DNA of 64,000 nucleotides, from positions 53,595-117,594 of the forward strand of contig JBLHNB010000005.1 in assembly GCA_047621305.1 (NCBI GenBank), in the 5' to 3' direction. The notes under the pieces were generated by a model, which was not told the DNA's origin, ran no database searches, and saw nothing but the letters and a program-made list of their open reading frames with translations. The translations under genes were made by a program, and so were the position numbers. Positions 17,684 to 25,930 of the stretch are shown piece by piece (positions within the stretch are counted from its first letter, which is position 1; each line of letters begins with the position of its first letter). This stretch comes from Colwellia_A sp047621305 (GTDB lineage Bacteria > Pseudomonadota > Gammaproteobacteria > Enterobacterales > Alteromonadaceae).

Positions 17684-18415
17684 TCAGCGCTGATTTACTT
17701 TGGTAACCTCTTGTTCGGCTAATTTGATTAATTTTTTCAATTCGCCACTTTTTTTAAGCCGTAAAATTTCTTGATCTATGAGAGGAACTAAAGCTTTGTT
17801 TTTTTCATGAATGTAATGATAAAGCGGTAAAACAGCCAAAGCATTGTTAATTGAAACTATATTGTCATAACCTAGTTTTTCTAAGATCAAATTGCCATCA
17901 AGGGTATTTGTTAAAACAACATCAACCTTTTCATTTTGCAACATCCTGAACATATTAGCAGTGCTGTTCATCTCATAAACATTAGTTAAACCTTTGGTGA
18001 TATTGTTAGTATGTTTAACCCCTCTTATTTTGGCTAATTTGTACTTTGATAAATCTTCTTTTCGATGAATGTCAACATTACTACCTTTGAGAATAAAGGG
18101 CATGGTTTCTAAGTAATAATAGGGCGTGGGTACTCTAATGGTATGTGTATTCTCATCCCCATATGTTTCTATCCGCATAATTTCACCATCTTTCGCCCCC
18201 GTGTTTGCTAAAAACTGTGCCCTTTTAGCTGGTAGCGGGGTAATAGTGATATCTATGCCGATATTTCGATACATTTGAGGTAAAACAATACGACCCACTT
18301 CTTGTTCAATTAAGTGTTCGATAGAGGCGAATTCATACTCAATAGCCAAGGGCTTTCCTTGGATGAGTATAGAGATAAAAAAAAGATAACTTATTTGGCT
18401 GAACAAATATTTCAC
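17684..18415 (-). CDS. Periplasmic solute-binding protein, family 3 (SBP_bac_3-like)
   Basis: This 243-residue protein has an N-terminal signal peptide (residues ~1-24). Two lobes follow, with SBP family 3 features: ITPLPAKRAQFLANTGAKDG, the YKLAKIRGVKHTNNI hinge, NEKVDVVLTNTLDGNL, and the closing helix QEILRLKKSGELKKLIK. It starts with GTG at 18415. No permease or ATPase is adjacent, so it is an orphan of the kind often seen in Alteromonadales. Such proteins may bind amino acids or serve as sensor-like proteins. The ligand is unknown. Confidence 0.78.
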   Translation of the reverse strand: MKYLFSQISYLFFISILIQGKPLAIEYEFASIEHLIEQEVGRIVLPQMYRNIGIDITITPLPAKRAQFLANTGAKDGEIMRIETYGDENTHTIRVPTPYYYLETMPFILKGSNVDIHRKEDLSKYKLAKIRGVKHTNNITKGLTNVYEMNSTANMFRMLQNEKVDVVLTNTLDGNLILEKLGYDNIVSINNALAVLPLYHYIHEKNKALVPLIDQEILRLKKSGELKKLIKLAEQEVTKVNQR

Positions 18416-18692
18416 TTAAAATAAACCCGTTATAATATTACTGAGAAGATGTTATAAGCAGCTAGTTACTTATATATTAGTTGAAAGCTAACTATTTTCC
18501 AATAAAAAACAATTTGTTATGTGCCTTTATACCTAAGTCACTTAAGGATGTTGTTTCTGCATTTCCAAGTGGTTTCGGTATTATGGCTAAATATTACCGC
18601 GCTTATATAACCAAAAAGTTTGTTTACTGCTAGCGAATAATAGCGCTAATATGTTATAAGACGGCTTCATCTTATGCCAATTTAATATTCTT

Positions 18693-19328
18693 ATGATCAT
18701 CAATTTTTCAGACCATAATGCGAGTCAACGTTATCATTTAATGACGCAAACAATTATTCCAAGACCTATCGCTTGGGTTTTAACGAAATCAAACAGCGGC
18801 AGCGATCATCAAGACAACCTTAATTTGGCACCTTTTTCATATTTTACCGCTATTTCAAGTGATCCAGCATTACTGATGATATCTGTGGGTAAAAAGCCTA
18901 ATGGCGAACTTAAAGATACCTTAACCAATGTGCTCAAAAATAAAAAAATGGTGATCCACATTGCAAACGAAAACCAAGCAGATTTAGTAACACAAACGGC
19001 AGCATCACTAGACCATGGTGAATCAGAATTAGCTAAATTTGATCACAATATCCTTCATACAGTGCCATTTGAAGATTTTTCATTACCGCGTCTAGCTCAG
19101 TGCGATATAGCCTATGCTTGTGAGTTATTCGAGATCAAAGAAATTGGTGATGTACCGCAAACACTTATTTTTGTAGAAATTAAAAAGCTTTATGTTAGCC
19201 CTACGGTAACAACAGTAAATGACGGACGTATTAAGATACATGCTGATAGTGTGGGTCCGTTGGCACGACTCGGAGCAAGTGAGTATTCAGGCATTACACA
19301 GCCGTTTAAAAAGGCAAGGCCCGTATAA
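18693..19328 (+). CDS. Flavin reductase-like (FMN-binding split-barrel) protein
   Basis: This 211-residue protein has the flavin reductase-like/split-barrel signature. QTIIPRPIAWVLT lies near the start, then NLAPFSYFTAISSDPALLMI with the FMN phosphate contacts, and later VIHIANENQADLV. Members reduce flavin with NAD(P)H or act as FMN-binding redox proteins. The relation to flavoredoxin-like proteins fits the PRPIAW motif. The gene stands alone: the LysR gene downstream is convergent and the SBP gene upstream is divergent. The physiological partner is unknown. Confidence 0.85.
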   Translation: MIINFSDHNASQRYHLMTQTIIPRPIAWVLTKSNSGSDHQDNLNLAPFSYFTAISSDPALLMISVGKKPNGELKDTLTNVLKNKKMVIHIANENQADLVTQTAASLDHGESELAKFDHNILHTVPFEDFSLPRLAQCDIAYACELFEIKEIGDVPQTLIFVEIKKLYVSPTVTTVNDGRIKIHADSVGPLARLGASEYSGITQPFKKARPV

Positions 19329-19400
19329 CTATTAGCTTATATCCCCTATTTATGGAAGATGAAACGTTCATCAGATTCACACTATCAATAATGTTTGTAG

Positions 19401-20288
19401 TCAAAGACTGCGGCTAAATAGCTGTTTTAACCATAATTCAAAACGCTGTATTTTGTCCCATTTAAAATGATGCGGTGGCGCAACTAAGAATAATGTTCGT
19501 GGATTATCATAAACATAATCAAAAATATTAATTAATTGTCCTGTGCGTAAATATTGCTCAACCAGTACTTTACTGACAAACGTTATACCCTGCCCTGCAA
19601 GCGCATTTTGAATGATAGGCAATGCATCAGTGGTTTTTAAAGTCACTTTAAAATCTTTTTTCTTAATACTAAATCTTAAACAGCAATCATCAATTGCTTC
19701 TTGAATATTACTACTAATATCTTCGAGCAAAGGTAAAGAAAAGATGTTTTCGATCTGAAAATTTTTATAGCCAATTAACAATGGACTAGCCACTAACATT
19801 ATTGAATCATCCGTTAGTTTTCTACTTTCCAGGCCGACATAACTCCCCAAACCATGCCTTATTGCGACATCAACATTTTGTTCTTCAAATGACTCTAACT
19901 TATTATTCGGAGAAAATTGCACACTAAGGTCAGTATTCTTTTGCTGAAAATCACTGATATTAGGAATTAGCAGCAATGAAGCTACTGAATGTAATGTCGT
20001 TATCTTTAGCTCGTTTGAGCCTGACTCACTCGTTAGTTCACTAATACCTAAGTTTATCTGTTCAAATGCTTTATCAATAAATGGATACAAGCGCTTTCCC
20101 TTTGAATTAAGTCGCGTGTGCTTTTTATTTCGCTCAAATAATTTGTCATCAAAGTAATCTTCTAATAAGCGAATTTGTTGACTGACAGCCGCTTGAGTAA
20201 CATGTAACTGCTCTGCTGCCGCCTTAAAACTTTGATGTTGAGCAGCACAAAGAAATACCTGCAGTGATTTTAATGGGGGTAAACGCAT
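19401..20288 (-). CDS. LysR-family transcriptional regulator (GcvA-like)
   Basis: This 295-residue protein starts MRLPPLKSLQVFLCAAQHQS, the GcvA/AmpR-type start. The winged helix-turn-helix reads FKAAAEQLHVTQAAVSQQIR and the wing LFERNKKHTRLNSKGKRLYP. The effector domain covers residues ~90-290. It is divergent from a small secreted protein (20394) across 105 bp, and convergent with the flavin reductase gene. No clear palindrome was found in the spacer. The target is uncertain: the divergent secreted gene is the nearest candidate. Confidence 0.88.
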   Translation of the reverse strand: MRLPPLKSLQVFLCAAQHQSFKAAAEQLHVTQAAVSQQIRLLEDYFDDKLFERNKKHTRLNSKGKRLYPFIDKAFEQINLGISELTSESGSNELKITTLHSVASLLLIPNISDFQQKNTDLSVQFSPNNKLESFEEQNVDVAIRHGLGSYVGLESRKLTDDSIMLVASPLLIGYKNFQIENIFSLPLLEDISSNIQEAIDDCCLRFSIKKKDFKVTLKTTDALPIIQNALAGQGITFVSKVLVEQYLRTGQLINIFDYVYDNPRTLFLVAPPHHFKWDKIQRFELWLKQLFSRSL

Positions 20289-20393
20289 AATACTTTAGAT
20301 AAATTTAACCGTACTTAACTTTATATCGTTTGTGATAAAACAATTCAAGGTTTATTTTAGATAGATAGATCACTACTAGCAAATGAGAACAAC

Positions 20394-20708
20394 ATGAAAG
20401 ACATAGGATTACACAGCTCAGTTTTATTAATATTATTATTGAGTAGTGCAGTACAAGCAGACCAGGAAACGCTTTATAGTTCTAAAAGCTATCCATATAA
20501 CTTGCTATTATCCAGAACAGAGTCAGTTAAGATAATCTACATCAAAGATAAAGATAAAATAAACTGTAAAGTAGAAGTTAGTTGGAAAAATAAAATGATA
20601 ACGACCTTACAAGCACGAGTGAGTAAAATCGCGTTTAATAAGGGGCCTTTAGCGAGTTGTTTGCCAAGGGAGAAAGCCAAGAACATTCTAGCAAAAACTT
20701 TCGAATAA
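20394..20708 (+). CDS. Small secreted hypothetical protein
   Basis: This 104-residue protein has a signal peptide (SSVLLILLLSSAVQA, cut after ~22). The mature part of ~80 residues contains two cysteines (INCKVEVSW and ASCLPREKA) that could form a disulfide. There is no recognised family. It is divergent from a GcvA-like LysR gene and has its own strong terminator, so it is a single-gene transcript possibly under that regulator. Confidence 0.65.
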   Translation: MKDIGLHSSVLLILLLSSAVQADQETLYSSKSYPYNLLLSRTESVKIIYIKDKDKINCKVEVSWKNKMITTLQARVSKIAFNKGPLASCLPREKAKNILAKTFE

Positions 20709-20715
20709 TTTTTAA

Positions 20716-20757
20716 GGTGCAAAGCACATCCTTCCACTTTAGCTTTGCACCGTTTTT
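20716..20757 (+). terminator. Strong intrinsic terminator of the small secreted gene
   Basis: A ten-base-pair perfect stem GGTGCAAAGC / GCTTTGCACC is followed by GTTTTTAATT. It lies 8 bp after the stop of the 20394 gene. Confidence 0.9.
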
Positions 20758-20922
20758 AATTGAACGTCACTTACACTGATAAGTAATATATTTGATGTTT
20801 ATGATCACAAAGAACGAAAGGTTATTTTAGAAGGGATAGAAAGATAAGAAATAGCTAGGCATATTGATGAAAACTCGACACTTGCCCTTTTAAGCATTAA
20901 CTAAATCTTAACCATACTTTAA

Positions 20923-21798
20923 CTATATTTTAAGTAATGGATAAGTAAATAAAGCCAAGTGAACCATATTTAAACAGAAGTGGATTAAAATCGCATACCA
21001 AATTTTACCCGTATTTAGATACACCAGCCCATATAAAAAACCTGCCAATGTAGCAACTAGCACATAATTAAAGCCTCCTGAAAAATGTGCAATACCAAAT
21101 AATAAGCTTGTCAGTATAAGCCCCATTAAAGGATTTATTAGGCGTGTTAGTTTTTGCTGAATGAATCCTCTAAAAAACACTTCCTCAATAATGCACGTTA
21201 ATAACAAATTATTAAAAGCGAACAACCACCACCAACTTGGCAATTGCGGATCATATTTAATTAATGATAATAAAATGGCTAGGCTAAAAGTTAGTATGAA
21301 CATAAACACGACTAAGGCACTTAGTCGCAAGCTATTGTGCGCTTTAAAAATCGTGATTGGTTTTTTACTTATTAAAAGTGTTGGAAACAGCATCAAAAGA
21401 ATAAATAAAATCATCGGTTTATCAAAATTTAAATACAGTGTAAATGCCATACTATTAATGCTTTTTTCCACATTGCCTAATACTTGTAGGTTATTAAAAC
21501 CTGGTAATAAGTGGGCTGCTAATGCAATACAGCCAACAATAACCAACACACCAAATATCGATTTAACTATTTGTTTACATAGGTTATTTGATGACTTACT
21601 CGCATAAAAAGACATAACCAATAAAAGCGAAATAACGCCCAGTCCAATCAAGTCTATTGCGTTATAAAAAAAACCGCTAATTAAAGTACAGACTAAACCA
21701 AATGGCCATAACTTAGGTTTTACAAAAGCTGTAATTAAGGTAATGACTAAGAATAGCCAAGGGTATACAGATGGGAAAAGATCTTGTATGAACAACAT
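20923..21798 (-). CDS. CPBP-family intramembrane metalloprotease
   Basis: This 291-residue protein has about eight membrane helices and the CPBP (CAAX protease / bacteriocin-processing) motifs. The EEVFFRG glutamate pair is at residues ~205-206 with Arg ~210. The second motif is FGIAHFSGG, with a metal-binding His, and there is a later HFCLNMVHL His. All three catalytic blocks are present, so activity is plausible. Bacterial members process or protect against peptides; many flank bacteriocin or immunity loci. It borders the repeat-rich accessory region to its right, but no bacteriocin-like gene is recognised beside it. Confidence 0.85.
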   Translation of the reverse strand: MLFIQDLFPSVYPWLFLVITLITAFVKPKLWPFGLVCTLISGFFYNAIDLIGLGVISLLLVMSFYASKSSNNLCKQIVKSIFGVLVIVGCIALAAHLLPGFNNLQVLGNVEKSINSMAFTLYLNFDKPMILFILLMLFPTLLISKKPITIFKAHNSLRLSALVVFMFILTFSLAILLSLIKYDPQLPSWWWLFAFNNLLLTCIIEEVFFRGFIQQKLTRLINPLMGLILTSLLFGIAHFSGGFNYVLVATLAGFLYGLVYLNTGKIWYAILIHFCLNMVHLALFTYPLLKI

Positions 21799-21938
21799 AG
21801 GATAGATAATTAACGTTATTTTTAAGTCAAATTAACATAATGTTAGATGAGTATGAATGTTTAAAGTTATTACCACCACCCTGCTTTGATGCAATGTACG
21901 TTTTTAAAGAAGCTTTAAACGTTTGAGTAACTGTTCTG

Positions 21939-22581
21939 CATAGCATCGCGATGGCGACACCGCCCAAGAGGCGAGGTACCACGGCTTCCCTTGGCCCCCG
22001 CGGCGTCTAGAACAGCAGAACACTCAATAATAAACTAGCGAAAATATCGATATCTGCCACTAAGTTGATAATGAAAGTCAACCATGAACAACCGTAGTCC
22101 TCAACATCGACCTGCACGGAAGCACTAATGCCGAGAAGGCATCAATGCCTAAGAATGGCCATGTTGAGGGGCAAAGTCTACTTCTGCTAGTTATATATCA
22201 ACCCGCTGAAATGGCGATTAGTGAAAGCTGCTTTATTCGTTTCCATAACTAAGTGTAATTACAGCCGAACATGTACAACAAAATATGGAACCAACAAAGC
22301 TAGGATTAAACGGGGCATAAGCCCAACTTCTTCAAACGCCGGAATTCAAACCAATATTCAGGTATGGCATCATGGATGATAGTAAAGGCAATGCCGCATA
22401 TGGAGTATGTTCAGGACGCATGGTAAAGCGTGCTGTCATTGATGGCGTAGAACGCGGTGCGATCTTGTTACATCGAATATTGGTTTGAATCTAGGATCAC
22501 GGCTGATGTAGCAGCTCCTAGGGACTGCAAGGGAGGACAGGAGCAGCCTTTCTGAGAGCTGTTGCCACCGCGACAATATAC
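21939..22581. repeat. Structured inverted-repeat element A
   Basis: This ~640 bp non-coding element is GC-richer than its surroundings. Its right end (ending CCACCGCGACAATATA) resembles the reverse complement of its left end (CGCGATGGCGACACCGCC). Inside are nested stems: CCTCAACAT / ATGTTGAGG at 22099-22169, and a ~20 bp pair GGAATTCAAACCAATATTC / GAATATTGGTTTGAATC around 22340-22495. Element B at 23815-24422 is homologous over most of its length. It lies upstream of the cysteine-rich gene at 22799. It could be a mobile element remnant or a structured RNA. Confidence 0.75.
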
Positions 22582-22798
22582 ACTGATATGAAGAAACCTA
22601 TACAATAAAATATTTATTGTATATTAGATATTATTTAACTTTTAACTTAAAAACACCAAACAACGCATTGCAATAAACATTACACAATGTTAACTTTTAA
22701 TTTACATAAAATACTATGTATGAAAAATGAAAAAGATTTTTAAATTAATTAAATAGCCTTTTTCAATCGATAATTCAATTAGATATAAAGGAATATTT

Positions 22799-23266
22799 AT
22801 GTATAAAAAAATAATACTTATTTTAGCTTTTCTATTTACTAATAGCGCCTATAGTCTTGATTTTTGTCCTGATGAAGAAGCAAGACAAGAAGGCGGTTAT
22901 TTAAAAGTAGTTGAAGTATGCGATTACGAAACTACTCAAACAAATTTACGAACGCAATGTTATTACAACGGAAAACTATGGGGAGAACAATTAGGCGGAG
23001 TCATATTTAGTGAGACTACAAGTTATTCAGGACATAGTACTTGTAATAGCTCTATTTTTGTTCGAGAACAAAATATATGCCGATACATTGATCCAACCCC
23101 AAATACTCCAAATCCTCCAGGGACAATGGAACCCCCTGTTTTAGTATGTGAGAATTACGGAGGTGACATTCCATTAAGATCTCAAAACTACTTATTTGAT
23201 ACTGTAAGCCAAGAAATACCGGGGTCATGTAGGAATTCTAGAGAATGGGTACGCTGTAAACCGTAA
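22799..23266 (+). CDS. Cysteine-rich secreted orphan protein
   Basis: This 155-residue protein has a signal peptide (ILILAFLFTNSAYS) and a mature region with eight cysteines, an even number that suggests four disulfides. A proline-rich linker (PTPNTPNPPGTMEPP) separates two cysteine-containing halves. AAGGAATATTT precedes the ATG. No family is recognised. It sits in the first accessory module downstream of sucD, after element A and before a copied sucD terminator. Codon use is AT-rich. A cell-surface or secreted role, such as an adhesin fragment, effector or inhibitor, cannot be distinguished. Confidence 0.65.
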   Translation: MYKKIILILAFLFTNSAYSLDFCPDEEARQEGGYLKVVEVCDYETTQTNLRTQCYYNGKLWGEQLGGVIFSETTSYSGHSTCNSSIFVREQNICRYIDPTPNTPNPPGTMEPPVLVCENYGGDIPLRSQNYLFDTVSQEIPGSCRNSREWVRCKP

Positions 23267-23294
23267 CCAGTAATCATTGCAGCCTAGTTTATTA

Positions 23295-23356
23295 ACAAAA
23301 ACCCGCTGATCAGCGGGTTTTTATTAAAATAACAATTTACTAAGCCTTAGCTTACC
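23295..23356. repeat. Copy R1 of the sucD terminator/stop region, with terminator
   Basis: This ~62 bp stretch is about 90% identical to 25868-25930. Both contain an ACCCGCT...AGCGGGT hairpin with flanking A and T runs (bidirectional terminator), then ATAACAATTT, TAAGCCTTAGC and TTACC. In R2 the TTACC ends inside the sucD stop codon, so R1 is a duplicate of the sucD tail at the far side of the second module. Confidence 0.85.
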
Positions 23357-23612
23357 GGCGTCAGATAAAGACATACCTGGCTTTCATCGGTAAACGGCGA
23401 ATAAAAATTCAAACTTCAACGCTAATATGAAAACTGTTGAAAACTCCCCTGCTCGTTTCTATAGCTTTTATCATAATTTCAGTAGCTTTTTAGCCTGAAT
23501 CTCAAGAAAATCAAAAACATCCCCAATAAAAAACTTCGGGAGTGATGAAAAAGTACTGTCGGCGTAAGGGATCACCATCAGCGTTGCTATGCCGAAAACA
23601 CTTAAATTCACT

Positions 23613-23722
23613 TTAGAATTACGGTTGATGCAGCAGCTCCGATGGGTTCCAAAAGAAGAAGAAAAGAGCGGAGACAGCCTCACTCCTTTCTTGCTAGATA
23701 CCGTCGCCACCGCGACAATAAA
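23613..23722. repeat. Solo right arm of the inverted-repeat element
   Basis: The sequence from ATTACGGTTGATGCAGCAGC to CCGTCGCCACCGCGACAATA matches only the right ~100 bp arm of elements A and B. It lies directly before element B and looks like a truncated third copy. Confidence 0.75.
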
Positions 23723-23814
23723 ATGATGATATTGAGATAATCCTTGAAAGTATCTTCCAAGAAGAAAGAAAATGATAAGAGAAGTTCTTTCCAATCATGT
23801 GTTTTGTTCTGGTT

Positions 23815-24422
23815 CTATTGTCAGAGTGCTGACTGCACCCAGGGGGCGACGTACCGCCGTGCCTCCCCTTGGATCCCCTCCGACGCCCTACTCAGCAGAA
23901 CACTCCAACTCAATTTTCATTAAGCATAAGCGGCACGACGTTTATTCCTGCAAAAAATCGTCCCTTCACACGGCAGTCTACGCCATCCATGGCTTCGATA
24001 AACATCGTACTGATCTAAATTCAGTTTCCGTTGCTGAGATGGGGTTTGGTGAAACCTGCAATTCTCGTTTTTATAGTTAAAATATTAATTACTACCGAAC
24101 CCCAAACAACGAAATAGACTAGTGGATTAACCGAATATCAAACGGAGTATAATTCCTGCTTCTTCAAACGCCGGAATTCGAACCAATATTCACGTATTGC
24201 CATCATGGATGATGGCAAAGGCAATGCCGCACATGGGTTATGTTCAGGATGAACGGTAAAGCGCGGTGCCATGGATGGCAAGGAGCGCAGTGCGATCTTT
24301 GCCGTTACGTCGAAAATATTGGTTTGAATTCCGGATCACGGTTGATGCAGCAGCGCCATGGGGTTCCGAGGGGACAGTGGCGCGAGCGTCCCTTTGGGTG
24401 CTGTCGCCACCGCGACAATATA
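23815..24422. repeat. Structured inverted-repeat element B
   Basis: This ~610 bp element is homologous to element A. Left (TATTGTCAGAGTG...GCACCCAGGGGG) and right ends are imperfect inverted repeats of ~60-80 bp. The interior has a ~20 bp stem GGAATTCGAACCAATATT / AATATTGGTTTGAATTCC (24172-24340). There is also a perfect ten-pair hairpin TTGCCATCAT-GG-ATGATGGCAA near 24200, plus smaller stems. Small ORFs in it overlap on both strands and are not called. It precedes the DUF3644-like gene by 141 bp. Confidence 0.8.
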
Positions 24423-24563
24423 ATGATGACATTAAACCGAAGCTATAAAGTATTTAGTGTGTACCTGACCCCATCTATTCTTTCGCCTCAGTTATTTGAT
24501 TTAATTAGTTGATAATATTGTGAAATAAAATATCATCAATATATATTCAGAACATGGAAGTAA

Positions 24564-25859
24564 ATGATGGCTACAAATGAGAAACAACTTAAATTTTTCA
24601 ATTTTCTTCAAACAAAAGAAAACTCAAATACTCTTTTCTCTCTGGAGGGGATAATAGTAGCTACAGGATGGAAAGAATCAACCTTCAAATCGTATTTATC
24701 AAAAGGACAAGTTTCAGAGTTCATAAGTGAAGTCGATAATTCTAAATATCAAGCATCCAATTCACTTAATATTACATTTAAAGAGTTTGAAAAAAAGCTT
24801 TCTCAAAGTAAACACGTACAAGCATTAGGCCATAATTTCAAATCAAAATTGGCTAAAGCTTTATTAAGAAAATCAAAAGATAATATGCTCTTAGCTATCG
24901 AGTTATACAATAGACCTTCGCTTGAGAATAAAATTGATGGATTCGTAATGCTGTTTTGTACTTCATGGGAGCAACTTTTAAAAGCTATTATTATCAAAAA
25001 AAATGGCGAACAATCAATATATAAAAATAGTAACAAAAATGGCTATAAAGAAACTATTTCATTACGCGACTCTTTAGACATTATATTCATCAAAAATAAT
25101 GGAATTAAGAAGAATATATCAAAAATAGCTGATTTGAGAGATCATGCAGTTCATTTACTTATGCCTGAAATACAAGGGATTGCATCTAGACTATTTCAAT
25201 CCGGTATTTTTAACTACTCATCAAAGTTTGAAGAAATATGTGAAGTACCTTTTTTAAACACAGACAATACTGGAATGATCAGCTTGGTTGGTGACTTTAA
25301 AACCCCACCCTTACCTATGATGAGTAGTATATATGGTAAAGCCGCTGAAGATATTATATCTATTGCTGAAAATCTAACCAAAACTGTTGAAAAAACTAAC
25401 GACCTATCCTTTGCTATTCCTTTAAATGTAACCTTACAATTTGCCAAAAAAGATTCTCAAGGAACACAGATAATATTAACCCAAGCACAAGATGGAATGA
25501 CAGGTTTAAAAGAAGCCCTTGTTATAGAAAAAAATGTAGATGCAGAAAGAACACACATCTATAAGCAGAATCAGGCTATTATTGAAATAAACAAAAAGTT
25601 ACATGAAAAATACGATGAGAAATACCTTAGTAAAAGGCTCAAGCGTCAATCGAATAGTAAATACCAATTAAATCAAAACTGTTTTCAATCCATGGTACAT
25701 AAATTGAAATGGAAACAATCTAATAATAAATTTCATCATCATCTAGCTAGTGCTAATACACATATTTATTCAGATCACGCAGTCGATAAAATTATTGATA
25801 AAATCACAAATAATAAAAGCTATCTACATGAAGCAAAAGAAAGCTTTAGTAACAGATGA
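24564..25859 (+). CDS. DUF3644-like protein with HEPN-type Rx4H motif
   Basis: This 431-residue soluble protein has three parts. Residues ~1-80 form an HTH-like domain (GIIVATGWKESTFKSYLSKG). Residues ~95-230 resemble DUF3644, starting LRKSKDNMLLAIELYNRP and continuing VMLFCTSWEQLLKAIII. This part contains ADLRDHAVHLL, an Rx4H motif (Arg192, His197) like that of HEPN-fold ribonucleases. The C-terminal ~130 residues are basic and unclassified. HEPN proteins often work in abortive-infection or toxin systems. The gene is AT-rich, follows element B and ends just before the sucD terminator copy. GGAAG precedes either of the two tandem ATGs (24564, 24567). A defence role is inferred, not shown. Confidence 0.7.
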   Translation: MMATNEKQLKFFNFLQTKENSNTLFSLEGIIVATGWKESTFKSYLSKGQVSEFISEVDNSKYQASNSLNITFKEFEKKLSQSKHVQALGHNFKSKLAKALLRKSKDNMLLAIELYNRPSLENKIDGFVMLFCTSWEQLLKAIIIKKNGEQSIYKNSNKNGYKETISLRDSLDIIFIKNNGIKKNISKIADLRDHAVHLLMPEIQGIASRLFQSGIFNYSSKFEEICEVPFLNTDNTGMISLVGDFKTPPLPMMSSIYGKAAEDIISIAENLTKTVEKTNDLSFAIPLNVTLQFAKKDSQGTQIILTQAQDGMTGLKEALVIEKNVDAERTHIYKQNQAIIEINKKLHEKYDEKYLSKRLKRQSNSKYQLNQNCFQSMVHKLKWKQSNNKFHHHLASANTHIYSDHAVDKIIDKITNNKSYLHEAKESFSNR

Positions 25860-25867
25860 GATAAAAA

Positions 25868-25930
25868 ACAAAAAACCCGCTAGTCAGCGGGTTTTTATCA
25901 AGATAACAATTTGTTAAGCCTTAGCTTACC
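25868..25930. repeat. Copy R2: bidirectional terminator and sucD stop region
   Basis: An ACCCGCT-AGTC-AGCGGGT hairpin has A and T runs on both sides. It can end both the DUF3644-like transcript (plus) and sucD (minus). The 63 bp unit is duplicated as R1 at 23295-23356. Confidence 0.88.

Noticed and set aside
23471..23794. 107-codon minus-strand ORF between R1 and element B
   Set aside because: It runs through the solo arm repeat, and no ribosome site or family is visible.
21900..24450. Integron attC array
   Set aside because: The repeats are ~600 bp with inverted ends, not 60-140 bp attC sites, and no integrase or clear GTTRRRY core pairs were found.
24240..24512. Short overlapping ORFs inside element B
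   Set aside because: They lie on both strands inside a structured repeat; element A does not preserve the frames.
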